Shown here in pieces: positions 31,902 to 44,400 of a DNA stretch of 64,000 bases. Origin of the DNA: Fremontodendron californicum (lineage: Eukaryota; Streptophyta; Magnoliopsida; Malvales; Malvaceae). The notes below the pieces were generated by a model. It was not told the DNA's origin. It did not search any database and saw only the letters and a list, made by a program, of their open reading frames with translations. Each line of letters opens with the position of its first letter. Positions within the stretch are counted from its first letter, which is position 1. The stretch lies in the NCBI GenBank assembly GCA_030761205.1, contig JAULJL010000002.1, positions 19,137,010 through 19,201,009 of the forward strand. The letters are read 5' to 3'. The position numbers and the translations under genes were made by a program.

Positions 31902-32670
31902 CTCTTGAACTTCTAGAAAAAGATGTTACAAAGTTGGTTAGAATGATGCAAAGGCTCAACATGAATATTTAGCCTATGTTATTATGTGCTTTATAAGAGT
32001 TTTGAGAAGTTTTATTTGTATGATCTTATTATGTCTCTAAAATCTATGAACTCTTTGGAACCTTTGTGATATCTTTATCCTTTTGTTCTTTAACCACATT
32101 ATAACCCTTTGGCCCCATTACAACCTTGAATAAAGACCTCTTGATTTATGAAGTTGTATGATCTAAATAGTGGAGAATAGGTGGACAAGCAAGCATATGG
32201 TAGAAGTGTTTTCATGAGATTGATTGAGTGTAAACACTTTACCACTACTTTAAAGAGTGAAAATCAAGAGAGTATCCCATGTGAGAAGTTGAGATTAAGT
32301 TTGAATATACACTATTTTGATTGAAATATGTTATGTTAATATTGGCTTAACTCATTTATTTACATTCAAGCAAAATTTTTGTGAAATTCTTTAAGCTATT
32401 GATTAGTTTTTAAGACTTGTCCAATGATTATCTCTAATTTATATTGGAAGGATTAGTTATAATTATTATTTTTAGTTTTTCTTATGTCTTCAATGTTTGT
32501 GGGTATCGTCCTAGTAAACCCTCACGAGACTAAACTCGTCCACTAGGGACACCTAGGGGTTTAAAGGCTTGTGTCACATGCTAAGTGCCACCGTGATTTC
32601 CTACGAAAATGGATTAGATTAGATTTTCTTATTTTATTTTTATTGAGTCGTTGCTAGGGACTAGCAACAA
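30881..32670 (+). other. 3' non-coding region of Athila-LOG element
   Basis: No ORF. Near 30975 is gacattggggacaatgtc, a small inverted repeat (GACATTG...CAATGTC) of the kind common in Athila 3' regions. A-rich tracts lie at 31028-31046, 31148-31186 and 31860-31897. A phrase with gcatgtttagactta repeats at about 31187 and 31351. A purine-rich run from 31790 to 31835 (gggggaagaaaagaaaag) may be an internal polypurine tract. Confidence 0.65.
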
Positions 32671-32686
32671 TCTAAGTATGGGGGTG
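32671..32686 (+). other. Polypurine/G-rich tract before right LTR
   Basis: TCTAAGTATGGGGGTG directly precedes the LTR start TGATAAC at 32687. A G run in this place is usual in Athila-type elements and would prime plus-strand synthesis. Confidence 0.6.
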
Positions 32687-34171
32687 TGATAACTCGTATA
32701 ATTATATAGTTTTTAGTTATGTTTTATTATTGTTTTGTGTCAAATACGAGTTATTATTGTTTAGTCTAATTGTGTTTATGATCTTTTATATTTTTATGTA
32801 ATTTGGTGTTTTTCACAAGTTTCTTTGAGTGATTTCAGATTACTAGAATTAAGGGCAAATCCAGTTCAGTTCCAGTTCCGACACCTTTTGCCATATCAGC
32901 TATATCTCGAGTTTCACTGAAGCAATAAGGCTGAACTTTGTATCCCTGCAAAGCTAAGAGGCATATCTATCTTTTTCATGTTTTACACTTCTTGAAACGG
33001 AGTCGTTTTCCCTAGCGAAATCGACCATCAAGTTGGCTGATGTGCAATGACGTCTGTTCTGCACCGTTTTGGTATTTTGACCATATCTCCCGATCCACGT
33101 GCGCAAATGATCTGATTCCAACGGCTATGGATCCGTAACGGATAGGGGTATATTTTTCTAGAAGACCATTTTATCAGATCGAGCCTCCAACATTGACAAA
33201 ATCGACCATCAAGCTGGCTGATCAGAATTGTCATACAATATGACGAAAATTGTTAGAAAAATGCACCCACCTATTATACCTACCTTTGAAATTTGTAAAG
33301 CTTGTCTCTTGTCATTTAGCCCTCCAAAATGTGTATAAATAGAGGGCCTTGGATGAGTATTGGGATACATTGAGACATTGGTAGGATAGCCATTGTAATA
33401 AAATTCTCTAAGTTTTCTTTTTCTTTCCTTTCTCTAGTTTTCTTTTTCTTCTTACATTTCTTTTCATTTTATTCATATCTAGTATGTGTTTCTAATCATA
33501 TTGTTGAGGTGATGAGGTGAAGCTCTTGGTAAATGCTAAGGTTAGTCTCTTAAACATGAGCTAAAATGAATCATCATTTATAAGCACTAGCATAGATAAT
33601 ATTTTCTTTTGGTTTAAAATCATACTTGCAAAGTAGAGATCTTGATTCATTATTGACAATGAAAATGGCACAGTAAATGCTTGGTTTCATAACCTTGATT
33701 TGTTGTAGACATATACCTTGGCATAAGGAATGCTTGGACTCTTTTTATGAGTTTTGAGGACACCAAATGAACATAATATCATATGCTATGGACGTTGGAC
33801 AATTTGGACTGAATTGCTAAACCTTCCGATTGGAACCTCCCTTATGTGTGGATTTCAATTGTGTAATAAAACAAGATTAATCTTAGCATAACACCAAGAG
33901 TGGATTCTCTAACCTCAACATCCTTTCTTATTGTTTTTTTATATTTTGTTTAATTTCTTTTATGTTATTTTATTAATTTTGTTCTCTAATATCTTGTTTA
34001 TTTTGTTTTGTTGTTGATTCCCTAATATCTTGTTTACTTTCTTTTTCTTATATATTTATAAACTTATACTTACTAATACGCTTCCCTGTGGTTCGACCTC
34101 GGACACCCGAGAATTTATTACTTGAACATAACCTGCACTTGGGTTTACAACTCTTAATTGAGTTTCCATCA
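32687..34171 (+). repeat. Right LTR of Athila-LOG element
   Basis: 1485 bases, virtually identical to 24573-26056. TATA box at 33334-33341. It is followed by TTCAC (34172-34176), the target duplication, and then by the outer copia LTR. Confidence 0.95.
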
Positions 34172-34176
34172 TTCAC

Positions 34177-35414
34177 CACTCCAAGTGACATCGGAGACAT
34201 ATCTCATATGTTCTTGGCTTAAGTGAACTTGATGGAGTCTCTAGCTAGAGTATGATGAATTTAGGAGAAATAGTTTCTCTAAATTCACAAAGTTAACCAA
34301 TAGTTGCAAGAACTAATATGGATTGAACATGAGTAGATACTGCATCATGCTGATGGTCTTTTCGGGATATTTGGTGAAATGACTTAATTACACTGATAGA
34401 CTAAACACGAAAGGTTATGTCGAGACTAACTTGACTCTCCAATTTTTGGGTGGTCATGATGGCTTGATAAAGTCCTCTTATGATCATGAGTATAGATTAA
34501 TTTATATTTGTTGCCTACATATTGGAAGCCTAATGGGTCACACACAGAAAAGTGAATTAAGAGATTAAAATGGAATGAGCTTAATTGATTAAATTGAGAA
34601 TTTAACCAATAAGGACTTAATTAAATAGTTTAATTAAGTGGAAGGACCTAAGAGCAAAGACATAAGAGTTATGTTATAGCACTTGGTCCAAACCTTGGAA
34701 TGTTGCCACCTTATATAAACAACATGATAGCTTGGCCGAATTCCCTATGGCTTGCGGCACATGAGATGTGCTTTGTGTATTGGCATCTTCTTGATTTCTT
34801 TTCTTGTTTCTTGCCTCTTTATGGATTGCTAGAGAGGAAATGTTTCTCTCAAGAGAGCAAAGGCTTAGATCAAGAAGAAGAAGATCAAGATCTTGCCTTT
34901 GGTTAATGCTGCAAACCCTGCGAAAAAGAAAAAAGATCAAGATCTTCATTCTTGGTTGGCGCACCAAACCCTATGGAAGTAGAAAAACATTTTCTTCTTC
35001 TTGATGCTTATGAAGCTTTCGGCCATGGGTGTTTAGATGGGGAGAGATTTCTTGAAACCTAAACCACTAGCATGGTTTTCGACAGGACACCATTCCTACC
35101 TTATAAAGGTTCTCTTGATCATCTTGTGTGGATCACTGTTAGAGGCCAAACACTTGTTTTGTTTGAACTCTTTGATTGACTTCTTGGTGTTCAAGATTCA
35201 GTGGGCTATTTGTAAACTCAAGATTAGTAGATCTTTGAGTTAAGGTATGAAGGTATGAATATTAATCAGATGTATGCTTTATAATTACATGATCGCATTA
35301 AAATTTTACAAGTATAATCCTGTAAGATTCGACCAACTCTTTGTGCCTTTTTCCATTGCGTTCATGTTTTTGTTTAATTCGATTACTGTTTGAGCATGAG
35401 GTCGAATCCCAACA
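34177..35414 (+). repeat. Outer copia LTR, segment 3 of 3
   Basis: It continues the copia LTR (cactccaagtgacatcgg, matching 12690) and ends GAATCCCAACA. It has an intact TATATAAA at 34712. The three segments together make about 1850 bases, the length of the other copia LTRs. It is more diverged from the inner copia LTRs than those are from each other, consistent with being older. Confidence 0.86.
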
Positions 35415-35457
35415 TATACACCGGTCAACAGTGTTTTCCTTAAATCCAAAAGACGTT
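35415..35457. other. 43-bp unassigned spacer
   Basis: This short stretch between the copia LTR end and the Ogre-2 LTR start matches neither. It may be the only pre-insertion DNA in the window, or the end of another element. Confidence 0.4.
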
Positions 35458-38400
35458 TGTAGAACGTAATTTTGTCCGGGCCCTCTAAACCAGGCAAATT
35501 CTCTTTTCAACTTCCTGCAACGCAAAGAGACTTCCACCATTCCACAGATAGGTCTCCAAGACTTTATTTCGGAGGTCAACACAAAAAGTCAACTAAAAAA
35601 AGTCAACCACAAAAAGTCAACCACTAAAAAAGTCAACCCTCAGTCAAAATCAAGATTCGAAGTTGAATTGAACAATGGTGAAGGAATTTTGATAATCCGA
35701 TTTCTACAGTGAAAGATATAGAGTTTGGAAGACGGGTTGCAGAAATTCAGTATAGAGAAATACCTAATTTGGCAAATTTGGGAAAAGTGCAGAAACGATC
35801 AAATTGGACGAAATTGGAGGTCCCAAATGGAATAAGATCAGTAACTACGGATATTGGAAGGTCCATTTTTGATGCGGAGTTGAAAGAAGAATTGGTTTGA
35901 AGGAAAAATGGGGATTCATTTTTTTCATAAGGCATTTCACTCCTGAGAGAAAATAGAGAAAAAGATAAATAAAAAAAAAAAAAAAAAAGAAAAAAAGAGG
36001 AGAAGAATTTGGCTACTTTGATTTGGAAAGCAAAAGCTAGGTAGCTATCTCTTCCTTTCTTCTTCTTTAATGTTTTTCTTTGATGTTGTGATTCCTTTAC
36101 TTTTCTTTTTGTTCATGTGATTTGTTAACTTTTTGATGAATAAAAAGGTTTTCAAAAATAAATTTTAAAGGTTTTCTATCCTTTTTTCTTCATTCTTTAT
36201 CAAATAACCAAGTTGTCAAATTTTTTTGCAAGTTTTATGGCCTTAGCCGAATCCCTCTAAGTGATTTTGTGCTTGTTCTTGCTTGATATTGCTTGCTTGG
36301 TTAGTTGTGTTCATATTTTTCACTCATGATTTATATATTATCATATGATTGTGGGCTGTAACACCATGCATTTCATGACATTTCAACTAGGATCTTGTCC
36401 AAGATCAACCAATGATCTCAAGCCAAAAATCCCTTGTCTCTACTAGTTGAGAGATGATAGTTTAGATTGGGTATTCTGACTTTGAGATTTTGTTTTCACT
36501 ACTCAGCCACGGTCAAAATAAAATGATTTTTTTATCACATGCATTAGTCATTTAGAGGATGCCATGGTATTTTTCTCAAGATTTTTAGATTTTTTTATCA
36601 TGGTTGAAAAAATGGATTTTGACAAAGAAGTTTTTTAACTCACTATCTTGATTTTGGTAAAATTCGGTCATGGTATCCTTGGTCCAAAACTTAAGCTGAT
36701 TTTTTCCCATGGAGATCAACATGTTCTAGGTCTACCCTAATTTTTACAATTTTTTTTTTAAAATTTTTTAGAAGGGCAAAAAAATAGATTTTCAAAACTA
36801 CCAGTGGAAGTCAGAATTATTTTTTAAGAACAAATAATTTTTTGTTTTTATTAGTATAAAAAGAGGGGGTTGATTTGGGGCATTGGTTACTGTCTTAGAG
36901 TGATTTCCAAGTCATTTCAATCATAAAATCTGATTTTATAAAAGTCGGGTCAAGTGTGGTCAACCCGGATTTCAAAACTAGGAAAATAGAGCCTTTTAAA
37001 GGGGTTCGGCCATGAGGCCTTTTTCATCGAAAAAAATTCTATTTTTTTAAAAATCCGAGCCCAAAGTCCTTCGATTTTGAAAACCCAATTTAAGTTTCTT
37101 TCAAAAGTAGTCGGATACCTTTGTAGGTATATGGATGTCCTTACTTCGAGAAAGAAATACACCTTCATGCATTGCATGTTTTTAAATGTCTTTAAATTTT
37201 AATTTGACATAAAACCTGTGTTTCGGTTTCCTAAACATTATTTGTTGCTGGGGAGGTTAGGAATTGTTCAACGCACGTGTTTATGGAATTGAAAGATATT
37301 GGATTTTGTTTTATTTGGAATCATATAAATGTCATAAGAAAGAAATATTTTCCAAGCTTTGCTGAGTTTGCCGAAGAGTATGATAATATTTTTCGATAAA
37401 TGCTGTTTGTATGATTCCTCACATGAATAATCCATTCCAAATAATGATGTGTGCATGTGATCATGATGGGATTATGAATATTTTATGATGATGTCATTTT
37501 GTGATTTTTCCATGTCATTCATTCATATGCCTTGTCATTCATTTGCATGCCATGTCATTCATATTTCCATGTCATTCATATATGCCATGTCAGTTATTTT
37601 GCCATGACATTCATATGACATGTCATTCATATTTCCATGTCATTCATTTATATGCCATGTCATTCATATGCGATGTCATTCACTCATATGCCATGTCATC
37701 AAGAATTTGCCATGTCATTCATTTACATGCCATGTCATTCATGTGCCATGTCATTCATTCACACACCATATCATTCATTCACATGCAATATCATCTAGAT
37801 TATGCCATGTCATCCATTCAAATGTCATGTTATCTAGATTATGCCATGTCATCCATCAACATGCTAAGTCATTTATTAGCATGCCTTGTCATTTAGATTA
37901 GGCCATGTCATTCATTCATATGCCATGCCATTGATATGCCATGTCATCCATTCACATGCCATGTCATCCATTCACATGCCATGTCATTCATTCATGTGCC
38001 AAGTCATCCATTCACATGCCATGTCATTCACTCATATGCCATGTCATCCATTGGCATACCATGTCATTCACATGCCATGTCATCCATTCACATGTCATGT
38101 CATTCCTATGTCGTGTCATTCATTCACATGCCATCTCATCTAGATTATGCCATGCCATTCATTTACATGCCATGTCATCTAGATTATGCCTTGTCATCCA
38201 TTCACATGCCATGTCATCTAGATTATGCCATGTCATCTCAGTTATGCCATGTCATCCATTCACATGTCATATCATCTAGATTATGCCATGTCATTCATTC
38301 ACATGCCATGTCATGTAGATTATGCCATGTCATCCACTCATATGCCATGTGCCATGTCATCCATTCACACGCCATGTTATTCATCCATATGTTATGTCAT

Positions 38401-39291
38401 TTAGTTTACGCCATGTCATTCATGTGCCATGTCATTCATTCATGCGCCATATCATTCATATGCCATGTCTTTGATTCATATTCCATGCCATTTATTCTTT
38501 TGGCTACGTCATTCAAATTTTGTCATGTCATAATAAATTGCTTGCCATACCATGTTAATTATGCATGTTATACATTCATGTTTTAATGATAATTTGTACA
38601 TTCATGTCAACTTTTTGAAAATTGATATTTTTAATAAAATAAGGCAGTATCCCCTAGTTATTATAATTCATGAATTCTCCTCCTGGTTGTCGGGGAGTCT
38701 TCATCAACTATATTAACAAAGGAATACCCTTCTAAAAGAGGATGATGTGGAGATTTCCAAAAATAATAAAAATTCTATATTGTTATCGATTTGCCGGGGA
38801 GTATAGAAAATTTTTGCAATAACAAATTCTGCATCATCTTTGAACAAAAATAGGATTGTTTTTAAAATGGGAATTATGTTTAAATACCAAATCTAAAACC
38901 TACATTTTCACCGAGACCCGAGATAACACATGTGTAATAAGGTACCATTTTTTCGAGCATTGTGGGGCTGCTAATCCTTCCCTACACGTAAATGACTCCC
39001 GAACCCGCACTTGTTTTCTCTGGTTCAAAGCGCAGACTTCGAAATTAGTTTTAAAATGTTTTAATTAATTTTAAAATATTCTTCAAAACCGATTTTAATA
39101 GGTGGTCGATCACACCTAGCCAAAAAAGATTGTGGCGACTCCATTTCTTTTTTGAGGTCGTTTTCAAACCCTTGGTCTTTATTTAAGAGGAATTAAATCG
39201 TCTTTTCCCCTACTTTTTCTCCCCATATTATTATTATTATTACCATTATTTTCAACGTCGCTTAACGGGTCGTTAGATTTTTGTTACGACA
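35458..39291 (+). repeat. 5' LTR of Ogre-2
   Basis: It starts TGTAGAACGTAATTTTGTCCGG and ends TTACGACA, 3834 bases, followed by the PBS. It is diverged from the other three Ogre LTRs and lacks the 159-bp subrepeats, but shares the gtcaa(c)-rich start, the conserved block at 38910-39010 and the 3' end with TGGCGACTCCA at 39133. Its middle holds a large minisatellite (37500-38560). Confidence 0.88.
37500..38560 (+). repeat. Minisatellite, ~20-40 bp units, in Ogre-2 LTR
   Basis: About 1 kb of repeated ATGCCATGTCATTCATTCAC with variants CATCCATTCACATGCC and CATCTAGATTATGCC. Units are of uneven length and partly arranged in a longer pattern with tctagattatgcc. Because the unit lacks stops in the plus frames, several ORFs (His/Met/Ser repeats) appear there; they are not genes. 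Confidence 0.9.
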
Positions 39292-39363
39292 GCTTGGCGA
39301 CTCCACTGGGAAAATTTTAGAGAGTCAGGCCTACAGTTAGTCGCGTGTTATCGAAAGTCTCGA
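38910..39363 (+). promoter_or_regulatory. LTR-leader complementary arms bracketing the PBS (Ogre-2)
   Basis: LTR arm 38910-38931 (CGAGAC then GATAACACATG) can pair with leader arm 39341-39363 (CGTGTTATCG then GTCTCG). Spacing between outer ends is about 454 bases, against 447 in Ogre-1. The pairing is kept although both arms have changed some bases. Confidence 0.5.
39295..39312 (+). other. Primer binding site, tRNA-Arg type (Ogre-2)
   Basis: TGGCGACTCCACTGGGAA begins three bases after the LTR end and matches the Ogre-1 site without the extra T. Confidence 0.78.
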
Positions 39364-39460
39364 TTTGGTCTGTTTTAATTGGTATTTAATTATAATTCTC
39401 ATTTTTGTAAAAATAAAAAGAATTTTGAAAAAAAAAAAAGCAAAATTTTCTTTTCATGAG
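39313..39460 (+). other. Ogre-2 leader, first part
   Basis: Begins with the conserved GAGAGTCAGGCCTA and the leader arm, then turns A-rich. It ends in ATGAG (39456-39460), the target duplication of the solo LTR that follows. Confidence 0.7.
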
Positions 39461-40227
39461 TGTAGACACCTAATTTTGTCCGGACCCCTAATCATGTACA
39501 TTTTCTTAATAAATTGATGTTTCAGAACACTAAAAGGCTTTTCTCATCCTGTAGGTGGGGTACTCCGAGGCTTAGTCTAAGAAAGCAGACAAAAAAAGTC
39601 AAACTCAAAAAAGTCAACCCCAAAAAAGTCAACCTCAAAAAAGTCAACTACTAAAAAAGTCAACCCACTTTCAAAATCAAGATTTGAGGTTCAACTGAAA
39701 AATGGTGAAATAATTTTGATAATCCGAGGTCTACATTGAAAGATATGGAGTTCAGAAATTGGGTTACGAGATTCAGTAGAAAGGAAATCCTAATTCGGGA
39801 AATTTGGGGAAAAAGGCTTAAACGATCAAATTGGTCGAATTGAAGGTCTCAAATGAAAGATAAGCACTAACTACGGGTAATGGAGAAGCCATTTGGAAGA
39901 AAAACTGATAAAAAAGTCAATTCGAAAGAAAACCGAGAATTAGGGTTTTTTGGTGGATTTCGATGAAATTTGGAAAAATTGCAGAAATGACCCAATTCGG
40001 AAGATCTAAAGCCCTTAATTGATAAGAAATGATTAAACAAGGATAGCTCGAGGCTCAATTTGAAGAAAATCTGAAAATCATACTTGTTTTGAGCAAAACC
40101 GGGTTTCGGAGGCAAAAGGGCAAAATTGGAAAATATGGGAAAAATAGAAAATGAACTCCAAAAATTATGAAAATTTGCAAATCTCATTCTTAAACCATTT
40201 CGAAGAGATTGGAGAAAGAAAATCTTG

Positions 40228-40710
40228 ATTTGGAGTTCGTTTGAAAAATGGCCAAATATCGGGTCTCCTATGTAGTAATTCAAGCAGATAAATCCCGAAA
40301 AATAGCAAACGAGTTCAAAAAATTTTGAAAATTTGCAAATCTCATTTTTAAATTATTTGGAAGAGATTGGCAAAATAAAATCTTGATTCGGAGTTCGTTT
40401 GCAAAATGGCCAAATCCCGGGTCCCCAATGTAGTAATTCAAGAAGATAAATCCCGAAAAATCGCAAATGAGCTCCAAAAATTATGAAAACTTCCAAATCA
40501 CATTTTTAAATTATTTGGAAGATATTGGTGAAGAAAAATCTGGATTCGGAGCTCGTTTAAAAAATGGTAAAGTTCGGGTGCATAAAAGGGGTAATTTCGG
40601 AAATAAATCCGAAATAAATAGCAAATGGACTTGAAATTTTTTGAAAACTTCCAGAATTAAATTTTTTATTATTTCATAAGTATTGAAAAAATAAAATTAG
40701 AATTTGGAGT
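40228..40710 (+). repeat. ~158-bp tandem subrepeats in the 5.6 kb solo LTR
   Basis: ATT(C/T)GGAG recurs at 40228, 40386, 40544 and 40702, a constant spacing of 158 bases. Homologous to the arrays at 14-660 and 19554-20045. Confidence 0.85.
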
Positions 40711-40929
40711 CTATTTTCTATTTATTAGGTTCGAGGGGCAAAAAGGTCATTTCACCAAGGAAACCAAAAATGGCAAATTGGTAATTGAGGAAAATATGAA
40801 AGAAGAAGGAATTGCTGGGATTTTTTCTTCCCTTGGTCAGCCAACATAGAGGATAAGAAGGAAGCTTGAACAATTTAATTCCCTAGTCACTATCAAGCCA
40901 CATGCTACCACTATCACCTTGCAAATGGT

Positions 40930-41470
40930 CCCCCTTCATCCAATGGCTTAGGTGCCTTGTAGGAAAGCTGAATGCACCATCCAATGGCCAAGTTTAAATG
41001 CCAAAATGAAATTTTTATTTGTCATAAAAGAACCCTCATCTAATGGCCAAGAATGGAAGAAAAAAGATGAGCACAATTCATCCAAGAGTGAGCATCCATT
41101 CGATTGAGCAAGGGAGTGCATGGGATTATCTCTTTTCATCCAATGGCTTAGGCCATCTACAAGGGCTGAGTACACATGTTGAGGGCTGGATTTAATCTAC
41201 AAGATGTCATTTTTATGTTGGCCTCATCCAATAACCAAGAATGGAAGAGCACAACTCATCCAAGGGTAGGCACTCAAGAGGGGCAAGCAAGGGAGTGAAT
41301 GGGATTGGTCCTCTTTTGCATCTAATGGCTAAGGTTACTACAAGGGATGAGTACACATCTTAAGGGCTGTTATAAATTGGAAAGATGACATTTTTATGTT
41401 GTCATCGAAATATCTAAATCTAAAGGCCAAGATTAGAGGAGAAAAAGTGCAATTCCCATCCAAGGGCTAG
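40930..41470 (+). repeat. ~180-bp tandem repeat in the 5.6 kb solo LTR
   Basis: Units contain catccaatggc, caagaatggaag, gggagtg(c/a)atgggatt, acaagggctgagtacaca and atgtcatttttatgttg in the same order, best seen at 41036-41216 and 41217-41400, with partial units before and after. It is not present in the other Ogre LTRs. Confidence 0.65.
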
Positions 41471-44400
41471 GGGGCATTCGGCCAAGGCTAAAGGGAGGAG
41501 TATGTTTTCATTTTTTCAGAGGTTTTTGGCTGGAAAACAGTAGCTAATTTGGAAAAAAAAATGTTTTGAAAAAAAAAAAAAAAGGTCTTCAATAGAGAGC
41601 TTGAAGGTAGTCATCTCTACCAAGCTATAGCCTATCTTTCTTCTTCATTTCGATGGTGTTTTCTTGATTTTTCTATCATGTTTTCCTACTACATTTTTCA
41701 TAGAAATAAATTTTTTTAATGTTTACTCATGTTTTCATCTCTTCTTCTTCTTTAAAATGGTGGAAAACAATATTTTTCTATGGTTTCATGCCATGGCCGA
41801 AAATGGCACATTTATTTGCCTTGTTTTTTCATTTTTTTCTTCTTTGCATGTTGTTGTGAAAAATGATTCTTACAAGTTTTTTTAGAGTATTCTAAGGTTC
41901 TGATTTTTACAAAATATGAAGCAAAAAAGGTTGAAATGGCTACATGATCTTGGCTAGACCAAGTGACCATGGTTAAGAGAGAGGCTATGCCCATTTTTAC
42001 CTACCATGAAGCTCACCTTATTTTCTGTTTTACATGGTTTATTTTCTGTTTTATTGAGATGGAAAGGCTTCATGATCTTGGCAAGACCAAGTGATTATGG
42101 TTTGGTGAGAGGCTATGCCCATTTGATACCAACCATGGAGCTTAACTTTCCTTGTTCTACTTACTAGTTTTGCTTGTAATTTTTGCATGTCTATGTTAAA
42201 TCTTGTGTATATATGTTCTTTACATTATTTTCTATGCTATATTTACCTATATATTTCATTTCCATGCTTGATAATACATCCTTGCATATTCGGCCATTGT
42301 TGCTCATATGCTCATATTGTGCATTTTTTTCATGTATCATGTCTTACATGTTTGCATTTTCTTGGTATTGTTCCATGACCATTCGGCAATCTCATTTTTG
42401 TTTGCCTTGCATGTGCATTTTCCTTTTGTTTCTTAACTTGTTTGCATCTCCATGCCATGAACTTGTATATTCTGATTTTAGTATGCCATGTGCTTATGAA
42501 AATGCTACGATAAAAATGCCATCATATTGTCCCATAACCATTCGGCACTTCACATTGTGTATGACTTGCATGTGCATTTTCCTTTTGTTTCTTAACTTGT
42601 TTGCATTTCCATGCCATGAGTTTGTGCATTTTGATTTTGGTATGTTATATGCTATTGAAAATGTCATGACATTATGCATCTTAATATGATTTATCATGTA
42701 CTTATGTCATTTACTAAATAGGATTGCATTAGAGTCTCATGTGATCATTTGGCCTCTTCATGCATTCCTTGCCTTTTCATGCATTTGCATTTTGTTTAGG
42801 TAACATGATTTGCATTACCATATCCTAAAATTGTGTATTAGTTGCTGTTTGTTCTAGCATTGACATTAGTTTCATGAGTCATTGTATGTTCATAGTATTG
42901 CTATGCATGTTCATTACATTTTAGGTCTAGGCCATATTGGTATTGCCATGCATATTGAGTCTTAAATCACATTGGTATTGTCATGCATTAATATGCTATT
43001 TAGGTTTTAGGTCACATTCATTTTCATGCATATTCATAACATATTAGGTCCTAGTCACATCTAAATTATCAAGCATTGCATGCATATAGAGTTAGGATAG
43101 CATTAATTGCCATGCAAATTCATGCTAGGCATTTAGGTTGCCATGAATTGTCATGCATTTCCTTTACTATTTAGACCATTAGACCATGCATTTCATACAT
43201 TTTATTTGCTGTATGTTCATGCATTCCATGTCATTGCCACTTGATTTGTGACTTAGGCGAATTAATGGCTCAAAGTCATGCTCCATTGAGCGTGCTTGTG
43301 GAAAATTAAGGAATTGTCAAATTGATTATTCTACCTTTGTGATTTTTTTACTTAGCCAATTTTTTTTCCAAGGTTTTTAAACATTTAGCTACTGTCCTTA
43401 GGTCTTTAGGATGATTTCCAAAAATTTCTACTTTGGTTTTTGAATGAATTTATCAAAGGCAAAAAATGTGTTTTGACAAACAGTTTTTTTTTCACCCAAT
43501 ACTCGAACATCTCCAATTTTTTGGGGAAGTCATATTTAATCAGAAAATTAGAGCCATTTTAAAAGGGTTTATTAAGGGTTTTAATTTTTATTCAAGTTTT
43601 CCTCAAAATTATTTTCAAACAATCACAAAGTTTTGTTTTTTAGAAAATATAATTTGGCATATTTTCCTAAGGTAGCCGGATATCTTTTTAGATATACGGA
43701 TTTCTTTAATTAAAGGAAAAAATACATTTTCCATGTTCATGCATTTTATTTAAATGTGTGATTTTTGCTATGATATTTTCCATGATATTATTATGATTTT
43801 AATTCACATTTTATGATCTTATATTTGTTTTCCATATGATTTTGAATGTTTCATGATATCCTATGTTTTTTATTTAGTTATTTTTGTCATATTGTTTAAT
43901 ATATACCATGTTCATGCATTATTATTTTTATTAGTATTTTCATGCATATTATATGTTAGCATTATTTTAATTCCATGTCATTTAGATCATATTCCATGTC
44001 ATTTAGGTTATTTTATTTATAACATGCCATGTCATTTAAAATATGCCATATCATTTAGAATTGCCATGTCATTTAAATCATTTTATCTCATTTAGAATAT
44101 ACCATGATACTAAGGAGTTTTTCATTTTACATAGAATATACTATGTCATTTGAATTATGTCATATCATTTAGGTTGCATTATATTATTTAGATTTGCCAT
44201 GTCATTTTATTTATGTCATACATGGTTCATGTTCATATTTTTAAATGCATTGAAAAAGATAATGATTTTCAATAAAAATAAAGATATTCTCGAGTTAAAA
44301 TAATTCATGAGTTCTCTACCGGGTTTGCTGGAGGGAATATCATCAATTATCATTAATAAAGGAATATCTTTCTTTCAAAAAATGAGAATGATTCGGAAAG

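Larger units (their letters stand above)
24573..34171 (+). mobile_element. Athila-type gypsy element carrying a LOG-like gene
   Basis: The 9599-base element is bounded by near-identical LTRs (TGATAACTCG...TTTCCATCA) and a perfect 5-bp duplication TTCAC (24568-24572 and 34172-34176). The Asp-type PBS and the gag and protease type point to the Athila branch of Ty3/gypsy. Order: LTR, PBS, open gag-protease-integrase-tail ORF (26348-29131), unknown ORF (29327-29863), LOG-like ORF (30233-30880), non-coding 3' part, G-rich tract, LTR. RT, RNase H and the integrase zinc and catalytic domains are absent, so it must depend on a partner element. Near-identity of the LTRs implies a very recent insertion. 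Confidence 0.93.

Noticed and set aside
37500..38560. Possible CRISPR-like array
   Set aside because: Units are of uneven length without unique spacers, in a plant LTR; it is a minisatellite.
37501..38586. Several overlapping plus-strand ORFs (93-216 codons) rich in His, Met and Ser
   Set aside because: They are translations of the ATGCCATGTCATTCATTCA minisatellite, which lacks stops in the plus frames; there is no domain and no conservation in sibling LTRs.
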